From: Bacteroidota bacterium
Lineage (GTDB): Bacteria > Bacteroidota > Bacteroidia > Chitinophagales > Chitinophagaceae
Direction: 5' to 3'
DNA: 64,000 bases
NCBI GenBank assembly: GCA_016868585.1
Contig: VGGR01000001.1
Location: 248,001-312,000 of the forward strand
Shown here: positions 51,329 through 61,389 of the stretch, in pieces
Numbering within the stretch: the stretch's first letter is position 1
Layout of the letters: each line of letters begins with the position of its first letter
Made by a program: the position numbers and the translations under genes
The notes under the pieces: generated by a model
What the model was told of the DNA's origin: nothing
What the model saw: only the letters and a program-made list of their open reading frames with translations
The model's database searches: none

Positions 51329-53557
51329 ATGGAAGTGACCGTTTCCACGGCAGAACAGCTTCGTCTGACAGCCAAAGAATTTGATTTGATTTGTAAAAAA
51401 CTGGGCAGAACCCCCAACTTCAACGAACTCTGCGCTTTTTCGGGAATGTGGAGTGAACATTGTAGCTACAAGAACTCGATTAAATGGCTGAAAACTTTAC
51501 CACGTGAGGGGGGAAGAATGCTGGTAAAGGCTGGAGAAGAAAATGCCGGTTTAATGGATATTGGTGACGGGTTGGGAGTGGTATTTAAAATCGAATCACA
51601 TAATCATCCCTCTGCTATTGAACCATTTCAAGGAGCTGCTACTGGTGTTGGGGGAATTCATCGTGACATATTTACCATGGGTGCCCGACCTATTGCAGCT
51701 TTGAATTCTTTACGTTTTGGTTTATTGGAGGATGAAAAAACGCAGCATTTATTAGCTGGAGTTGTACATGGTATTGGTCACTATGGAAACTGTTTTGGTG
51801 TACCAACAGTTGGAGGGGAGATCTATTTTGATAGGTGTTATCATACAAATCCCCTTGTCAACGCTATGAGTGTAGGCATAGTAAAAGTTGGTCAAACCGT
51901 TTCCGCCACTGCAAAGGGTGCTGGAAATCCTGTTCTGTTTGTAGGAAGTGCAACCGGAAAAGATGGGATTGGAGGTGCTTCCTTTGCTTCGGCAGACCTT
52001 AACGCCGAGAGTACAAAAGAATTACCTGCCGTACAAGTTGGAGACCCCTTTCAAGAAAAAAAGTTATTGGAAGCTTGCTTAGAAGTAATTCAAACAGGTT
52101 CAGTGGTTGGCATGCAGGATATGGGGGCTGCCGGAATCATCTGTTCAACAGCTGAAATGAGTGCTAAAGGAGGGGTAGGGATGCGAATAGATCTAGATAA
52201 AGTTCCCACACGTCAGCCCAATATGAAAACATGGGAATTGTTATTGAGCGAAAGTCAGGAAAGAATGTTGTTGGTAGCACAAAAGGGGAAAGAGGAATTG
52301 GTGAAAAAGGTTTTTGAGAAATGGGATCTTCCCTGTGCGGTAATTGGAGAGGTAACGGATGATGGGCTATTGAATTTTTACATGAAGGGTCAATTGGATG
52401 CCTCCATTCCTGCGCAGGAATTAGTGTTAGGCGGTGGAGCACCGCAGTACGATAGAGTATTTACAGTTCCTGCTTATTTGCAAAAAATAGAGCGGTTTGA
52501 AATGAGTACAGTCCCCTTGCCGATTGATTTGAAGAAAACAGCCAAGCAGCTGATAAAAAATCCGACCATTGCTTCCAAGAAGTGGATATACAGACAATAT
52601 GATAGTATGGTAGGCACCAACAATACTAACACCAACGCCCCTTCCGATGCAGCCGTGGTGTTGGTGAAAGGAACAAAAAAAGGAATTGCCATTACCACAG
52701 ATTGTAACAGTCGCTATGTAATGGCTGATCCAAAGAAAGGTGCCATGATTGCCGTGAGTGAGGCTGCACGTAATATAATTTGTGCAGGAGGTGAACCCCT
52801 TGGCGTTACCAATTGTTTGAATTTTGCTAATCCTTACGATCCTGAAGTTTATTTTCAATTCAAAGAAGTCATTTTGGGTATGGGTGAAGCCTGCCGATTT
52901 TTCAACACTCCTGTAACTGGTGGAAATGTCAGCTTCTATAACCAAAATCCGGATGGTCCAGTTAACCCAACACCCACTATTGGAATGGTTGGCTTATTGG
53001 AGGATGTTGAGAAAAAGATGAGTTTGGATTTTAAAAATGGGGGGGATGAAATTTACTTGCTTGGCTCACTTCAAAATGATTTGGGGTCCTCCGTTTATTT
53101 ACATGAGATAGCCGGACACTTGCTTTCTCCTGCCCCCTACTTTAGTGTAGAGGAGGAACTGGCCCTTCATCAACTGGTAAAATCGTTAATACAAGCAGGG
53201 GTTGTTGAAAGTGTGCATGATTGTAGTGAAGGTGGATTGCTTGTGGCTTTGATGGAGAAGTCATTTAATCGACTATTAGGATTCAGCGTCAGGGGGCCAA
53301 AAAGAACCTCCGATGGCAAGCCGCTAAGGATAGATGCTTGCTGGTTTGGTGAATCACAGAGTCGGGTGGTGGTTTCTGTTTCTCTAAAACAACGCACTGC
53401 CTTCTTACAACTGACCGCCAATAGTGGAACCCCCGTAACATTACTTGGAAAAACCACCCAAGGCGAAGTAGAATTGGAAGGTCAATCCTGGGGCAACGTG
53501 TTGGAATGGAAAAACAATTACGATTCTGCCATTGAAGAAGTATTGAATAAGGGATAA
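51329..53557 (+). CDS. purL: phosphoribosylformylglycinamidine synthase subunit PurL (small type)
   Basis: FSGMWSEHCSYKNSIKWLKTLP; VVFKIESHNHPSAIEPFQGAATGVGGIHRDIFTMGARPIA; TDCNSRYVMADPKKGAMIAVSEAARNI. Confidence 0.97.
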   Translation: MEVTVSTAEQLRLTAKEFDLICKKLGRTPNFNELCAFSGMWSEHCSYKNSIKWLKTLPREGGRMLVKAGEENAGLMDIGDGLGVVFKIESHNHPSAIEPFQGAATGVGGIHRDIFTMGARPIAALNSLRFGLLEDEKTQHLLAGVVHGIGHYGNCFGVPTVGGEIYFDRCYHTNPLVNAMSVGIVKVGQTVSATAKGAGNPVLFVGSATGKDGIGGASFASADLNAESTKELPAVQVGDPFQEKKLLEACLEVIQTGSVVGMQDMGAAGIICSTAEMSAKGGVGMRIDLDKVPTRQPNMKTWELLLSESQERMLLVAQKGKEELVKKVFEKWDLPCAVIGEVTDDGLLNFYMKGQLDASIPAQELVLGGGAPQYDRVFTVPAYLQKIERFEMSTVPLPIDLKKTAKQLIKNPTIASKKWIYRQYDSMVGTNNTNTNAPSDAAVVLVKGTKKGIAITTDCNSRYVMADPKKGAMIAVSEAARNIICAGGEPLGVTNCLNFANPYDPEVYFQFKEVILGMGEACRFFNTPVTGGNVSFYNQNPDGPVNPTPTIGMVGLLEDVEKKMSLDFKNGGDEIYLLGSLQNDLGSSVYLHEIAGHLLSPAPYFSVEEELALHQLVKSLIQAGVVESVHDCSEGGLLVALMEKSFNRLLGFSVRGPKRTSDGKPLRIDACWFGESQSRVVVSVSLKQRTAFLQLTANSGTPVTLLGKTTQGEVELEGQSWGNVLEWKNNYDSAIEEVLNKG

Positions 53558-53561
53558 TTCC

Positions 53562-53569
53562 TAACTTTG
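53562..53569 (+). promoter_or_regulatory. candidate -7 box upstream of pyrG
   Basis: TAACTTTG, exact TAnnTTTG match immediately after the purL stop. Confidence 0.45.
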
Positions 53570-53657
53570 CACGACCTCCTGCACATTCCCTTTTTTTCAA
53601 GGCTGATTACTGCCCGTAGGTCACTCAGGGTAAAAAATAATGGAAAAAGAAACACCC

Positions 53658-55298
53658 ATGTCTAAATTCATTTTTGTGACCGGAGGGGTTACCTCCTCAC
53701 TTGGTAAAGGAATTATCGCTGCCTCACTGGCGAAGTTACTTCAAGCCAGAGGCCTTCATGTAACCATTCAAAAATTTGATCCCTACATCAACATAGATCC
53801 AGGCACCTTGAATCCCTATGAACATGGTGAATGTTACGTTACTGAGGACGGTGCTGAAACAGATTTGGACTTGGGGCATTACGAACGCTTCCTTAACATA
53901 CACACCACTCAGGCTAATAATGTTACCACCGGCCGTATTTATCAAACTGTTATCAATAAGGAAAGAGAAGGCGCTTTTTTAGGTAAAACGGTGCAAGTGG
54001 TGCCGCATATCACCGATGAGATAAAACGCAGAATGAAATTGTTGGGACAAACCGGGGATTATGATATTGTAATTACTGAAATTGGTGGAACTGTTGGTGA
54101 TATAGAAAGCTTGCCATTCATAGAGGCATTGCGACAATTACAATGGGAACTTCCCATAGAAGATACTGTAGTGGTGCATCTGACCTTAATACCTTACCTC
54201 AAAGCTGCAAAGGAGTTAAAGACAAAGCCCACGCAGCACAGTGTGCGTATGCTAAGTGAGGAAGGTGTTCATCCTGATGTTATCGTTTGCAGAACGGAGA
54301 AGCCGTTGAGTCCAGAGCTGAAAAGAAAAATTGCACTTTTTTGTAACGTAAAACCAGAGGCAGTTGTAGAAGCTGCTGATGCTTCCATTATTTATGAAGT
54401 TCCCGTATTGATGATGCGGGAGGGATTGGACACAACAGTATTAAAAAAATTGCATTTAGCAGGAACGCAACAGCCTGATTTGAATCGTTGGAAAATTTTC
54501 CTGGATAAGTTAAAATATCCAAAGGCAAAAGTGAATATTGGTTTAATCGGGAAATACATCGAGTTGCAAGATGCCTATAAGTCTATTTTAGAATCATTTA
54601 TTCATGCCGGCGCTATTAATGAGTGTCAGGTACAAGTGGTCAATATACACAGTGAGTCTATTACAACAGGAAATGTAAATGAACAATTAGCGGGGTTGGA
54701 TGGGTTATTGGTTGCGCCAGGATTTGGACATCGTGGTGTGGAAGGAAAAATTGCTGCCGTTCGATATGCCAGAGAGAAAAAGTTGCCTTTTTTTGGGATA
54801 TGCCTGGGAATGCAGATGGCCGCTATTGAATTTGCTCGCAATGTGCTTGGGTTGAGGGGTGCTAATTCTACCGAAATGGATCCTGGGACAACAGATCCCG
54901 TAATTGATTTAATGGATCAACAAAAGCAAGTAACGGAAAAAGGCGGAACCATGCGGTTGGGCGCCTATCCCTGTGTTATTGAAAAAGATTCTTTGGCCTC
55001 TCGGATTTATGCAAAAGAAAAAATCTCCGAACGCCATCGCCATCGTTGGGAGTTTAATAACAAGTACTTGACTGACTTTGAAAAAGCCGGCATGTTGGCA
55101 AGCGGGAAAAATCCGGATACAGGATTAGTGGAAATTATTGAGCTAAATGATCATCCTTTTTTTATTGGTGTTCAATATCACCCGGAATTAAAGAGCACCG
55201 TGGAAGAACCTCAACCCATCTTTGTTCATTTCATTAAAGCGGCACTCCAACACGCGCAGCAGCCTTTTAGTAAGTCCATTCAGCCCCTCCATTCTTAA
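53658..55298 (+). CDS. pyrG: CTP synthase
   Basis: MSKFIFVTGGVTSSLGKGIIAASLAKLLQARG; DPYINIDPGTLNPYEHGECYVTEDGAETDLDLGHYERF; C-terminal GATase FFGICLGMQ and GVQYHPELKS. Confidence 0.98.
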   Translation: MSKFIFVTGGVTSSLGKGIIAASLAKLLQARGLHVTIQKFDPYINIDPGTLNPYEHGECYVTEDGAETDLDLGHYERFLNIHTTQANNVTTGRIYQTVINKEREGAFLGKTVQVVPHITDEIKRRMKLLGQTGDYDIVITEIGGTVGDIESLPFIEALRQLQWELPIEDTVVVHLTLIPYLKAAKELKTKPTQHSVRMLSEEGVHPDVIVCRTEKPLSPELKRKIALFCNVKPEAVVEAADASIIYEVPVLMMREGLDTTVLKKLHLAGTQQPDLNRWKIFLDKLKYPKAKVNIGLIGKYIELQDAYKSILESFIHAGAINECQVQVVNIHSESITTGNVNEQLAGLDGLLVAPGFGHRGVEGKIAAVRYAREKKLPFFGICLGMQMAAIEFARNVLGLRGANSTEMDPGTTDPVIDLMDQQKQVTEKGGTMRLGAYPCVIEKDSLASRIYAKEKISERHRHRWEFNNKYLTDFEKAGMLASGKNPDTGLVEIIELNDHPFFIGVQYHPELKSTVEEPQPIFVHFIKAALQHAQQPFSKSIQPLHS

Positions 55299-55319
55299 TC
55301 AAGGGCCGATGCCATCCCT

Positions 55320-55327
55320 TATCTTTG
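55320..55327 (+). promoter_or_regulatory. candidate -7 box upstream of yidC
   Basis: TATCTTTG, exact TAnnTTTG match about 30 bp before ATG. Confidence 0.45.
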
Positions 55328-55357
55328 TCGGCTCTTATCTCCAAATTCGATTAACCT

Positions 55358-57220
55358 ATGAATTTTGATCGTAATACCGTTCTTGGTTTTGTGTTGCTAG
55401 CTGTTTTGTTCTTTGGGTATTTCTACTATACCAATCTGGAACAAGCCGCTTTCAATAAAGCCAAAGCGCGTCAGCAATTTGTGCAGGACTCCATAGCTAA
55501 TTCAAATCGTCCGTTGGTGGACACCCCTGCAGCGGCTACGGCTGTTGCCAAAGCGGATAGTCTGCTTAGCACATCCGCAGCTGGATATTTTGTAGCGGCA
55601 TCACAAGGTGTTGAGGAATTGCAGACCGTGGAGAACAATAAAATGAAAGTTGTTTTCACCAACAAGGGAGGGCAGGTAAAATCCGTAACATTAAAGGAAC
55701 ACGCTCAATTTGGAAATGCCAAGCCAGTTGAGTTGGCCGCAACCTCCTTTGCTCGTTTTGGATATGCATTGAATACCGGGCTGAATCGAACAGCGCCCAG
55801 CGCAGAGTTATTTTATTCGTTTCAAGGGGTAGAAAAAAAATCAGATGGTACTCAAATCATCTCTTTTGAAGTAGCCGCCGCAGATTCGGCCTATGCAGGA
55901 CGTATCCGCCATCAGTATACGCTATACCCTGCAGACTATCGTATCAATTTGCAACTTGACTTTGATTCACCCGCGCAACTATTTACGCAAGGTCAGGTTC
56001 CTTTTTTGTGGCAATATGAAGCCCTAAAGCAGGAATCTGATATCGCCTACGAAAAACAAAATTCCCAAGTAGGTTTTGTTGAAGATGGGGCCTTCGATTA
56101 TTTTTCTATAGGCAATCGGAGTGCAGTTGATTTTACAAAGCCAGTGGGGTGGGTTGGTGTGCGCCAACGTTTTTTCTTTGCTGCCATGGAAGCCCCTGCC
56201 AATTTCACATCGGGTCAGTTAAATTGGGTATTACCTCCAGATTCAGCGGGCTCTGTAGTTAAAGCCACTGCAGCAATGAAGGTGCAACTCCCTGCTTCCG
56301 GTAATCCCACAATTAATCTGAGATTTTATTTTGGTCCTGCCGATTATTCAATTCTTAAGAAGTACGACAATGAGTTTGAAAAAATTGTAAATCTCGGGCA
56401 AGGTGCCTACACGTTTGTTCGTCCTTTAAATAAATATATCATTGTACCTATTTTCGATTTCCTTAAACATATTTCACGAGGGAATATCGGATTGGCCATT
56501 GCCCTACTCACCCTGATTATACGAGTATTGACTTCTCCCTTGATCTATTCAAGTTATCTCAGCGGTGCTAAAATGAAAGCCCTGCGTCCAGAGATTGCCA
56601 AATTGAAGGAGAAGTATGGAGACGATCAGCAAACGATCAGTATGGAGCAGATGAAACTGTTCCGGGAAGCTGGCGTAAATCCCCTTGGAGGATGTATCCC
56701 AGCCCTGCTTCAGATTCCTATTTTCTTTGCATTATTCAGTTTTTTCAATGCGGAAATCGCATTACGTGGTGCTGCTTTCCTTTGGGCCAATGATCTTTCT
56801 GCCTATGATGCCCCCATACGTTTCGGATTTACGATTCCATTGTTTGGGGGTCACCTTAGTTTATTCAATTTTTTAGCCACCGCTACCAGCTTTTTGATCT
56901 CAGTTTATAGCATGAGTTTAAGTCCGGATCAAAGCAATCCGATGATGAAGTATATGCCCTACATCTTCCCGGTATTCATGCTCTTTTTCTTCAATAGTTT
57001 ACCTGCAGCATTGACCTGGTATTATACGGTCTCCAACCTAATTACATTGGGGCTTCAATTTGTGATACAGCATTACATTATTGATCACGATAAGATCCTC
57101 CTGCAAATCCAGGAAAACCGTAAAAAGCCAAAGTCCAAATCCATGTGGCAAGAAAAAATGGAACAAATGCAAGCACAACAGAAAAAGTTAAAAGAAATGC
57201 AGAACAAGCCCAAACGTTGA
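55358..57220 (+). CDS. yidC: membrane protein insertase YidC
   Basis: MNFDRNTVLGFVLLAVLFFGYFYYTN; periplasmic domain; SGAKMKALRPEIAKLKEKYGDDQQTISMEQMKLFREAGVNPLGGCIPALLQIPIFFALFSFF. Confidence 0.97.
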   Translation: MNFDRNTVLGFVLLAVLFFGYFYYTNLEQAAFNKAKARQQFVQDSIANSNRPLVDTPAAATAVAKADSLLSTSAAGYFVAASQGVEELQTVENNKMKVVFTNKGGQVKSVTLKEHAQFGNAKPVELAATSFARFGYALNTGLNRTAPSAELFYSFQGVEKKSDGTQIISFEVAAADSAYAGRIRHQYTLYPADYRINLQLDFDSPAQLFTQGQVPFLWQYEALKQESDIAYEKQNSQVGFVEDGAFDYFSIGNRSAVDFTKPVGWVGVRQRFFFAAMEAPANFTSGQLNWVLPPDSAGSVVKATAAMKVQLPASGNPTINLRFYFGPADYSILKKYDNEFEKIVNLGQGAYTFVRPLNKYIIVPIFDFLKHISRGNIGLAIALLTLIIRVLTSPLIYSSYLSGAKMKALRPEIAKLKEKYGDDQQTISMEQMKLFREAGVNPLGGCIPALLQIPIFFALFSFFNAEIALRGAAFLWANDLSAYDAPIRFGFTIPLFGGHLSLFNFLATATSFLISVYSMSLSPDQSNPMMKYMPYIFPVFMLFFFNSLPAALTWYYTVSNLITLGLQFVIQHYIIDHDKILLQIQENRKKPKSKSMWQEKMEQMQAQQKKLKEMQNKPKR

Positions 57221-57224
57221 GTTA

Positions 57225-57908
57225 ATGTTACGTCACAGTAACTTTATGCAAATGTTTCGAACTTATTTACTTTTATTGCTTAGTATTTTCCTCTCACAAA
57301 CGTCAACTGCTCAACGAAGATTGACGGAAGCTACCCTTCACTATACGGTTGAGTCCGCTACTGCTGATAGCAGTATACAAGCCCTGCTACAAGGGGTCAG
57401 TTATACCTGCTATATTAAAGGGGTAAATAGTCGCATGGAATTGGCATCTGACATGGGAAAGGAAAGTACGCTTTTATTAGGGAAAACGGGGCAGGTAATA
57501 ATCCTGAAAGAACTTGGAACGCAACATTACTTGACCAGGCTTGCTTCCAAGCAGTGGCAACAAATGAACCAACTGTATGATGATGCTCAGCTGAAACTAT
57601 TACCTGATACCCTTTTGATCAGCGGCTACTCCTGTAAAAAAGCCCTCTTTCAATTCGGTGATGGAACAACGCGTGAAGTGTGGTATACAATACAGGTAGT
57701 TCCGATTTACAGGGAGTTTCAACTTTTTGCAAAAAAAATTCCCGGTCTTTTGGTGCAATACGAAGCTACTATTGGCAAGGCCCCTGTTTTATTTAAATTA
57801 AAAGGAGTTAACTACAATCCCGTACAGGCAGCGCTATTTGATGTTCCCGAAAAGGGATTCCGAATTCTAAAATGGGAGCAGGCAGAAAGTGTAAATGATA
57901 ATCAATGA
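57225..57908 (+). CDS. hypothetical secreted protein (GLPGLI/DUF4412-like)
   Basis: Signal peptide; LLISGYSCKKALFQFGDGTTREVWYTIQVVP and KIPGLLVQYE, resembling GLPGLI-type proteins. Confidence 0.6.
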   Translation: MLRHSNFMQMFRTYLLLLLSIFLSQTSTAQRRLTEATLHYTVESATADSSIQALLQGVSYTCYIKGVNSRMELASDMGKESTLLLGKTGQVIILKELGTQHYLTRLASKQWQQMNQLYDDAQLKLLPDTLLISGYSCKKALFQFGDGTTREVWYTIQVVPIYREFQLFAKKIPGLLVQYEATIGKAPVLFKLKGVNYNPVQAALFDVPEKGFRILKWEQAESVNDNQ

Positions 57909-58264
57909 GGACGCAGGCTCTGATTACCCAACTGGATCTTAACCTTATTAACCAGTGTTGTTTTGCGCAAAGGGATCGATAATTCGTAATTTCCTTTTCT
58001 GGTAACCACGTCGGTATTTATTTGGATCACACGGGGGGTGGTATTATCTAAGACAAGATTTCCCCTGAAAGCATATCCAGATTTTAAAGAGAAACTGCCG
58101 TTATAACTGATCACTTTAGCAGAGAGTAATTTTTTTCCGGCAGCGGCACCTCCTTTTTTACCTAAGCCAAGAGAAGCAAATGAGTTGACTACGATCAAAG
58201 TGGCCAAACTCAGCAACATTGTTTTTTGAACAACCTCTTTAACTATATGAATAGTATTAAGCAT
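57902..58264 (-). CDS. hypothetical small secreted protein
   Basis: Hydrophobic N-terminus (TMLLSLATLIVVNSFASLGLG), no known domain recognised. Confidence 0.5.
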   Translation of the reverse strand: MLNTIHIVKEVVQKTMLLSLATLIVVNSFASLGLGKKGGAAAGKKLLSAKVISYNGSFSLKSGYAFRGNLVLDNTTPRVIQINTDVVTRKGNYELSIPLRKTTLVNKVKIQLGNQSLRPH

Positions 58265-58396
58265 CTCCTTCACAAATGTATCCTAATTGGCTGATATTTG
58301 CAAATATTCATTTTTTAGACCCATCCACAGGTGGGGATAAAATGGCTAGTTTTTGGCGTAGTTATAGCTTAAATTGTTGAATACAAACCGCTAACC

Positions 58397-59815
58397 ATGG
58401 GTGCCGCAGCTAATGAAAATGATAAGGATGAGTTGAAAAAGCTGCTCCGGCAATATGAGCTTTTGCAAGAGGGCGGAGTGCACTCTTTCCTCGAAGAAGA
58501 GGCCTTTGAGCGGGTGATTGAATATTTTCAGCAGAACCAATTGCCGGATAAAGCCATTGAGGCAGCCATGATGGCCGTGGAGCGGTACCCTTACTCCGCT
58601 ACACTATTAATCAGGAAGGCAGATGTGCTGGTGGTGCATCGCCGGTATAAAGAAGCCCTGCGCATACTAGAGCAAGCAGAAATACTGGACAGCCGGGATA
58701 TCAATATTTTTATTTTACGCACAGATGCTTTTTTAGCGTTGGACAAACCAGAAAAAGCAGTGGCGTTATTAGAAAAAGCGTTGGAGCAATTTGAGGGCGA
58801 GGAAAAAGTTGAGTTGTTATTTGAGTTAGCTGATGTGTATGATGATTATGAAGATTTTGATAAGGTTTTTGACTGTTTGAAAGAGGTGTTGACTGTGGAC
58901 CCTCTTAATGAAGAAGCATTGTATAAAATTTGTTTTTGGACTGACTTTACAGGCAGAAATGAAGAGGGAATTCGATTGCACCAGCAAATCATTGATGAGC
59001 ATCCATTTAGTGATTTAGCTTGGTTTAACCTGGGTGCAGCATATCAGGGCTTAAAGCTTTATGAAAAGGCCATTGATGCTTACAAGTACACGGTAGCTAT
59101 TGAGGATAAGTGTGATTATGCCTATCGCAACTTAGGAGATGCTTATATTCGACTTCATCGATACAAAGAGGCTATTGAGGCCCTGGAAAGGGTGCACGAA
59201 TTGGCAAAACCCGAAGATGTGATCTATGAGGCTATTGGGTACTGCTATGAAAAACTCAAACAGCCGGCAATGGCTCGTTTGCAATATCGAAAGGCCTCCC
59301 ATTTACGAAAGGACGACAGTCGGTTGTTCTATAAAATTGCCTGTACTTATTATACAGAAGGGCAGTGGGGCGCAGCCTATAAGCAGGTGGGAGTGGCTTT
59401 ACGCATGTTCCGTATTGATTACGATTTTCAACTTTTGGCTGGTCAATGCTGCGAGCAGCTTTCGCGTATCCAAGAGGCCATAGAGCACTATTTATTAGCC
59501 CTGAAGGCAAAGCCTAAAAAAATAGGCGGTTGGGAGTCTTTGATCCATTGTTTGTATGGCGAAAAAGCATGGGAAGAAGCTTTACATCAATCTGATCTTG
59601 CCTTGAAAGCTACAAAGGACAAGGTTGTTTTTTTGTATTATAAAGCAGCAGTATTATTTGGCGCTGGGAGAAACAAGGAGGCGCTTTTGCAATTGGAGGA
59701 AGCGTTGGAAAAAGATCCCCGCCAAGTAAAAAAAATACTATCATTAAGACCAGCCATCTTGCAGTTATCGCAGGTGGTAGATTTATTGGCAAAATTCAAG
59801 CGCAAACGCAAGTAA
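58397..59815 (+). CDS. tetratricopeptide-repeat protein
   Basis: Repeated TPR pattern, e.g. DLAWFNLGAAYQGLKLYEKAIDAYKYTVAIEDKCDYAYRNLGDAYIRLHRYKEAIEALER. Confidence 0.93.
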   Translation: MGAAANENDKDELKKLLRQYELLQEGGVHSFLEEEAFERVIEYFQQNQLPDKAIEAAMMAVERYPYSATLLIRKADVLVVHRRYKEALRILEQAEILDSRDINIFILRTDAFLALDKPEKAVALLEKALEQFEGEEKVELLFELADVYDDYEDFDKVFDCLKEVLTVDPLNEEALYKICFWTDFTGRNEEGIRLHQQIIDEHPFSDLAWFNLGAAYQGLKLYEKAIDAYKYTVAIEDKCDYAYRNLGDAYIRLHRYKEAIEALERVHELAKPEDVIYEAIGYCYEKLKQPAMARLQYRKASHLRKDDSRLFYKIACTYYTEGQWGAAYKQVGVALRMFRIDYDFQLLAGQCCEQLSRIQEAIEHYLLALKAKPKKIGGWESLIHCLYGEKAWEEALHQSDLALKATKDKVVFLYYKAAVLFGAGRNKEALLQLEEALEKDPRQVKKILSLRPAILQLSQVVDLLAKFKRKRK

Positions 59816-59872
59816 GGCAGTTAGGGTGTTTCCTTGTAATTTTGTGACTTCATTTCCCATCAATACAACAAT

Positions 59873-60637
59873 ATGAATTTTGAATTAAGTCAAATGCCAA
59901 ACCGATTGGATAAACCCCGTCAAGCTGGATTGACTATGGTAATGGATAAGGGGCTCAGCACCGAAGAAGCTAGAAATTTTATCAGTGTTTCCTATCCACA
60001 TGTAGATATTGTAAAACTTGGTTTTGGCACTTCTTATGTATCCCCAAATCTTCGTGAAAAGATTGAGCTGTATCGGTCTTATCAAATTCCTGTTTATTTT
60101 GGTGGCACCCTATTTGAAGCGTTTGTGATTCGTAATCAGTTTGAGGTCTATGTACGCCTTTGTAAAGAATATGGAATCAGTTATATGGAAATTAGTGACG
60201 GGTCAATCACTATTCCACATACCGAGAAGTGTGGCTATATAGAAAAACTTACCAAATACGGAACAGTATTGAGTGAGGTGGGTAGCAAGGATGCCGCTCA
60301 CATTATTCCTCCGTATAAATGGATTGAATTAATGCGGGCAGAATTGAGTGCAGGTTCTCGCTATGTGATTGCAGAAGCAAGAGAGGCAGGAAATGCAGGA
60401 ATTTACAGGGGTAGCGGTGAAGTGCGGGAAGGATTGGTCCAAGAAATCCTGACACAAATTCCCGGTGATCAAATTATATGGGAAGCACCACAAAAAGCAC
60501 AGCAACTTTATTTTATTGAGTTGCTTGGCTGCAATGCCAATCTTGGAAATATTGCTCCCTCCGAGGTGATTCCATTAGAGGCCATGCGTATTGGTTTGCG
60601 TGGAGATACTTTTCATTTTTATCTAGATAAAAAATAA
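59873..60637 (+). CDS. phosphosulfolactate synthase (ComA family)
   Basis: GLTMVMDKGLSTEEARNFISVSYPHVDIVKLGFGTSYV; YFGGTLFEAF; YMEISDGSITIPHTEK; VIAEAREAGNAGIYRGSGEVREGLV; WEAPQKAQQLYFIELLGCNANLGNI. Confidence 0.85.
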   Translation: MNFELSQMPNRLDKPRQAGLTMVMDKGLSTEEARNFISVSYPHVDIVKLGFGTSYVSPNLREKIELYRSYQIPVYFGGTLFEAFVIRNQFEVYVRLCKEYGISYMEISDGSITIPHTEKCGYIEKLTKYGTVLSEVGSKDAAHIIPPYKWIELMRAELSAGSRYVIAEAREAGNAGIYRGSGEVREGLVQEILTQIPGDQIIWEAPQKAQQLYFIELLGCNANLGNIAPSEVIPLEAMRIGLRGDTFHFYLDKK

Positions 60638-60645
60638 GAAAGAGT

Positions 60646-61389
60646 ATGCGACTCTTTGGTCTGATCGGCCAGCCCTTGACGCATTCATTTTCTGCATCAT
60701 ATTTTGCGGAAAAGTTTGATCGGGAAAACAGGAGCGATTGCAACTATCAACTTTTTCCTCTTGAAAAGATCGAGGAATTTCCTGCATTATTAGCCTCTCA
60801 TCCTTCGCTGATAGGGCTCAATGTTACCATTCCGTACAAAGAGGTGGTATTACCTTACTTGACTGCATCTTGCCTACCTGCAGGACTTGATGCATGCAAT
60901 TGTATTTACATTAACAAGGGTAAATGTGAGGGGTATAATACAGACTACATTGGGTTCGAAAAGTCCTTACTGCCGCTTCTGCAACCGCGTATACAAGCAG
61001 CAATGATTTTTGGCAATGGTGGGGCAGCCAAGGCAGTGCGATATGTGCTAAAAAAAATCGGTATCCCCTATACGGTCGTAGGACGAACGGAAACCCCAGG
61101 CATTGACAAGGCATTTTACTCGCTTACTGCATCCGATATACAGGCGCACCAGTTATTAATCAATACCACACCATTAGGAACCTATCCTGCAATAACGGGT
61201 TATCCTCCCATTCCTTACGAAGCAGTGGGTGCGGGTCACATACTTTACGATTTGGTGTATAATCCTTCGATCACTGCTTTTTTGAAGGCAGGAGAGGAGA
61301 GAGGTGCCCGAATAAAAAATGGGGTCGAGCTATTGCAAATCCAGGCTGAGGAGAGTTGGAAAATTTGGAATCAAACCGATAAACGCTGA
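60646..61389 (+). CDS. aroE: shikimate dehydrogenase
   Basis: MRLFGLIGQPLTHSFSASYFAEKF; IGLNVTIPYKEVVLPYL; YNTDYIGFEKSL; IFGNGGAAKAVRYVL; LINTTPLGTYP. Confidence 0.95.
   Translation: MRLFGLIGQPLTHSFSASYFAEKFDRENRSDCNYQLFPLEKIEEFPALLASHPSLIGLNVTIPYKEVVLPYLTASCLPAGLDACNCIYINKGKCEGYNTDYIGFEKSLLPLLQPRIQAAMIFGNGGAAKAVRYVLKKIGIPYTVVGRTETPGIDKAFYSLTASDIQAHQLLINTTPLGTYPAITGYPPIPYEAVGAGHILYDLVYNPSITAFLKAGEERGARIKNGVELLQIQAEESWKIWNQTDKR

Noticed and set aside
52427-52945. 172-aa antisense ORF inside purL
   Set aside because: Shadow ORF; purL coding frame is fully supported by motifs.
58318-58340. Possible hairpin (cccatccacaggtgggg) upstream of the TPR gene
   Set aside because: Short imperfect stem with no T-run and no clear gene to terminate.
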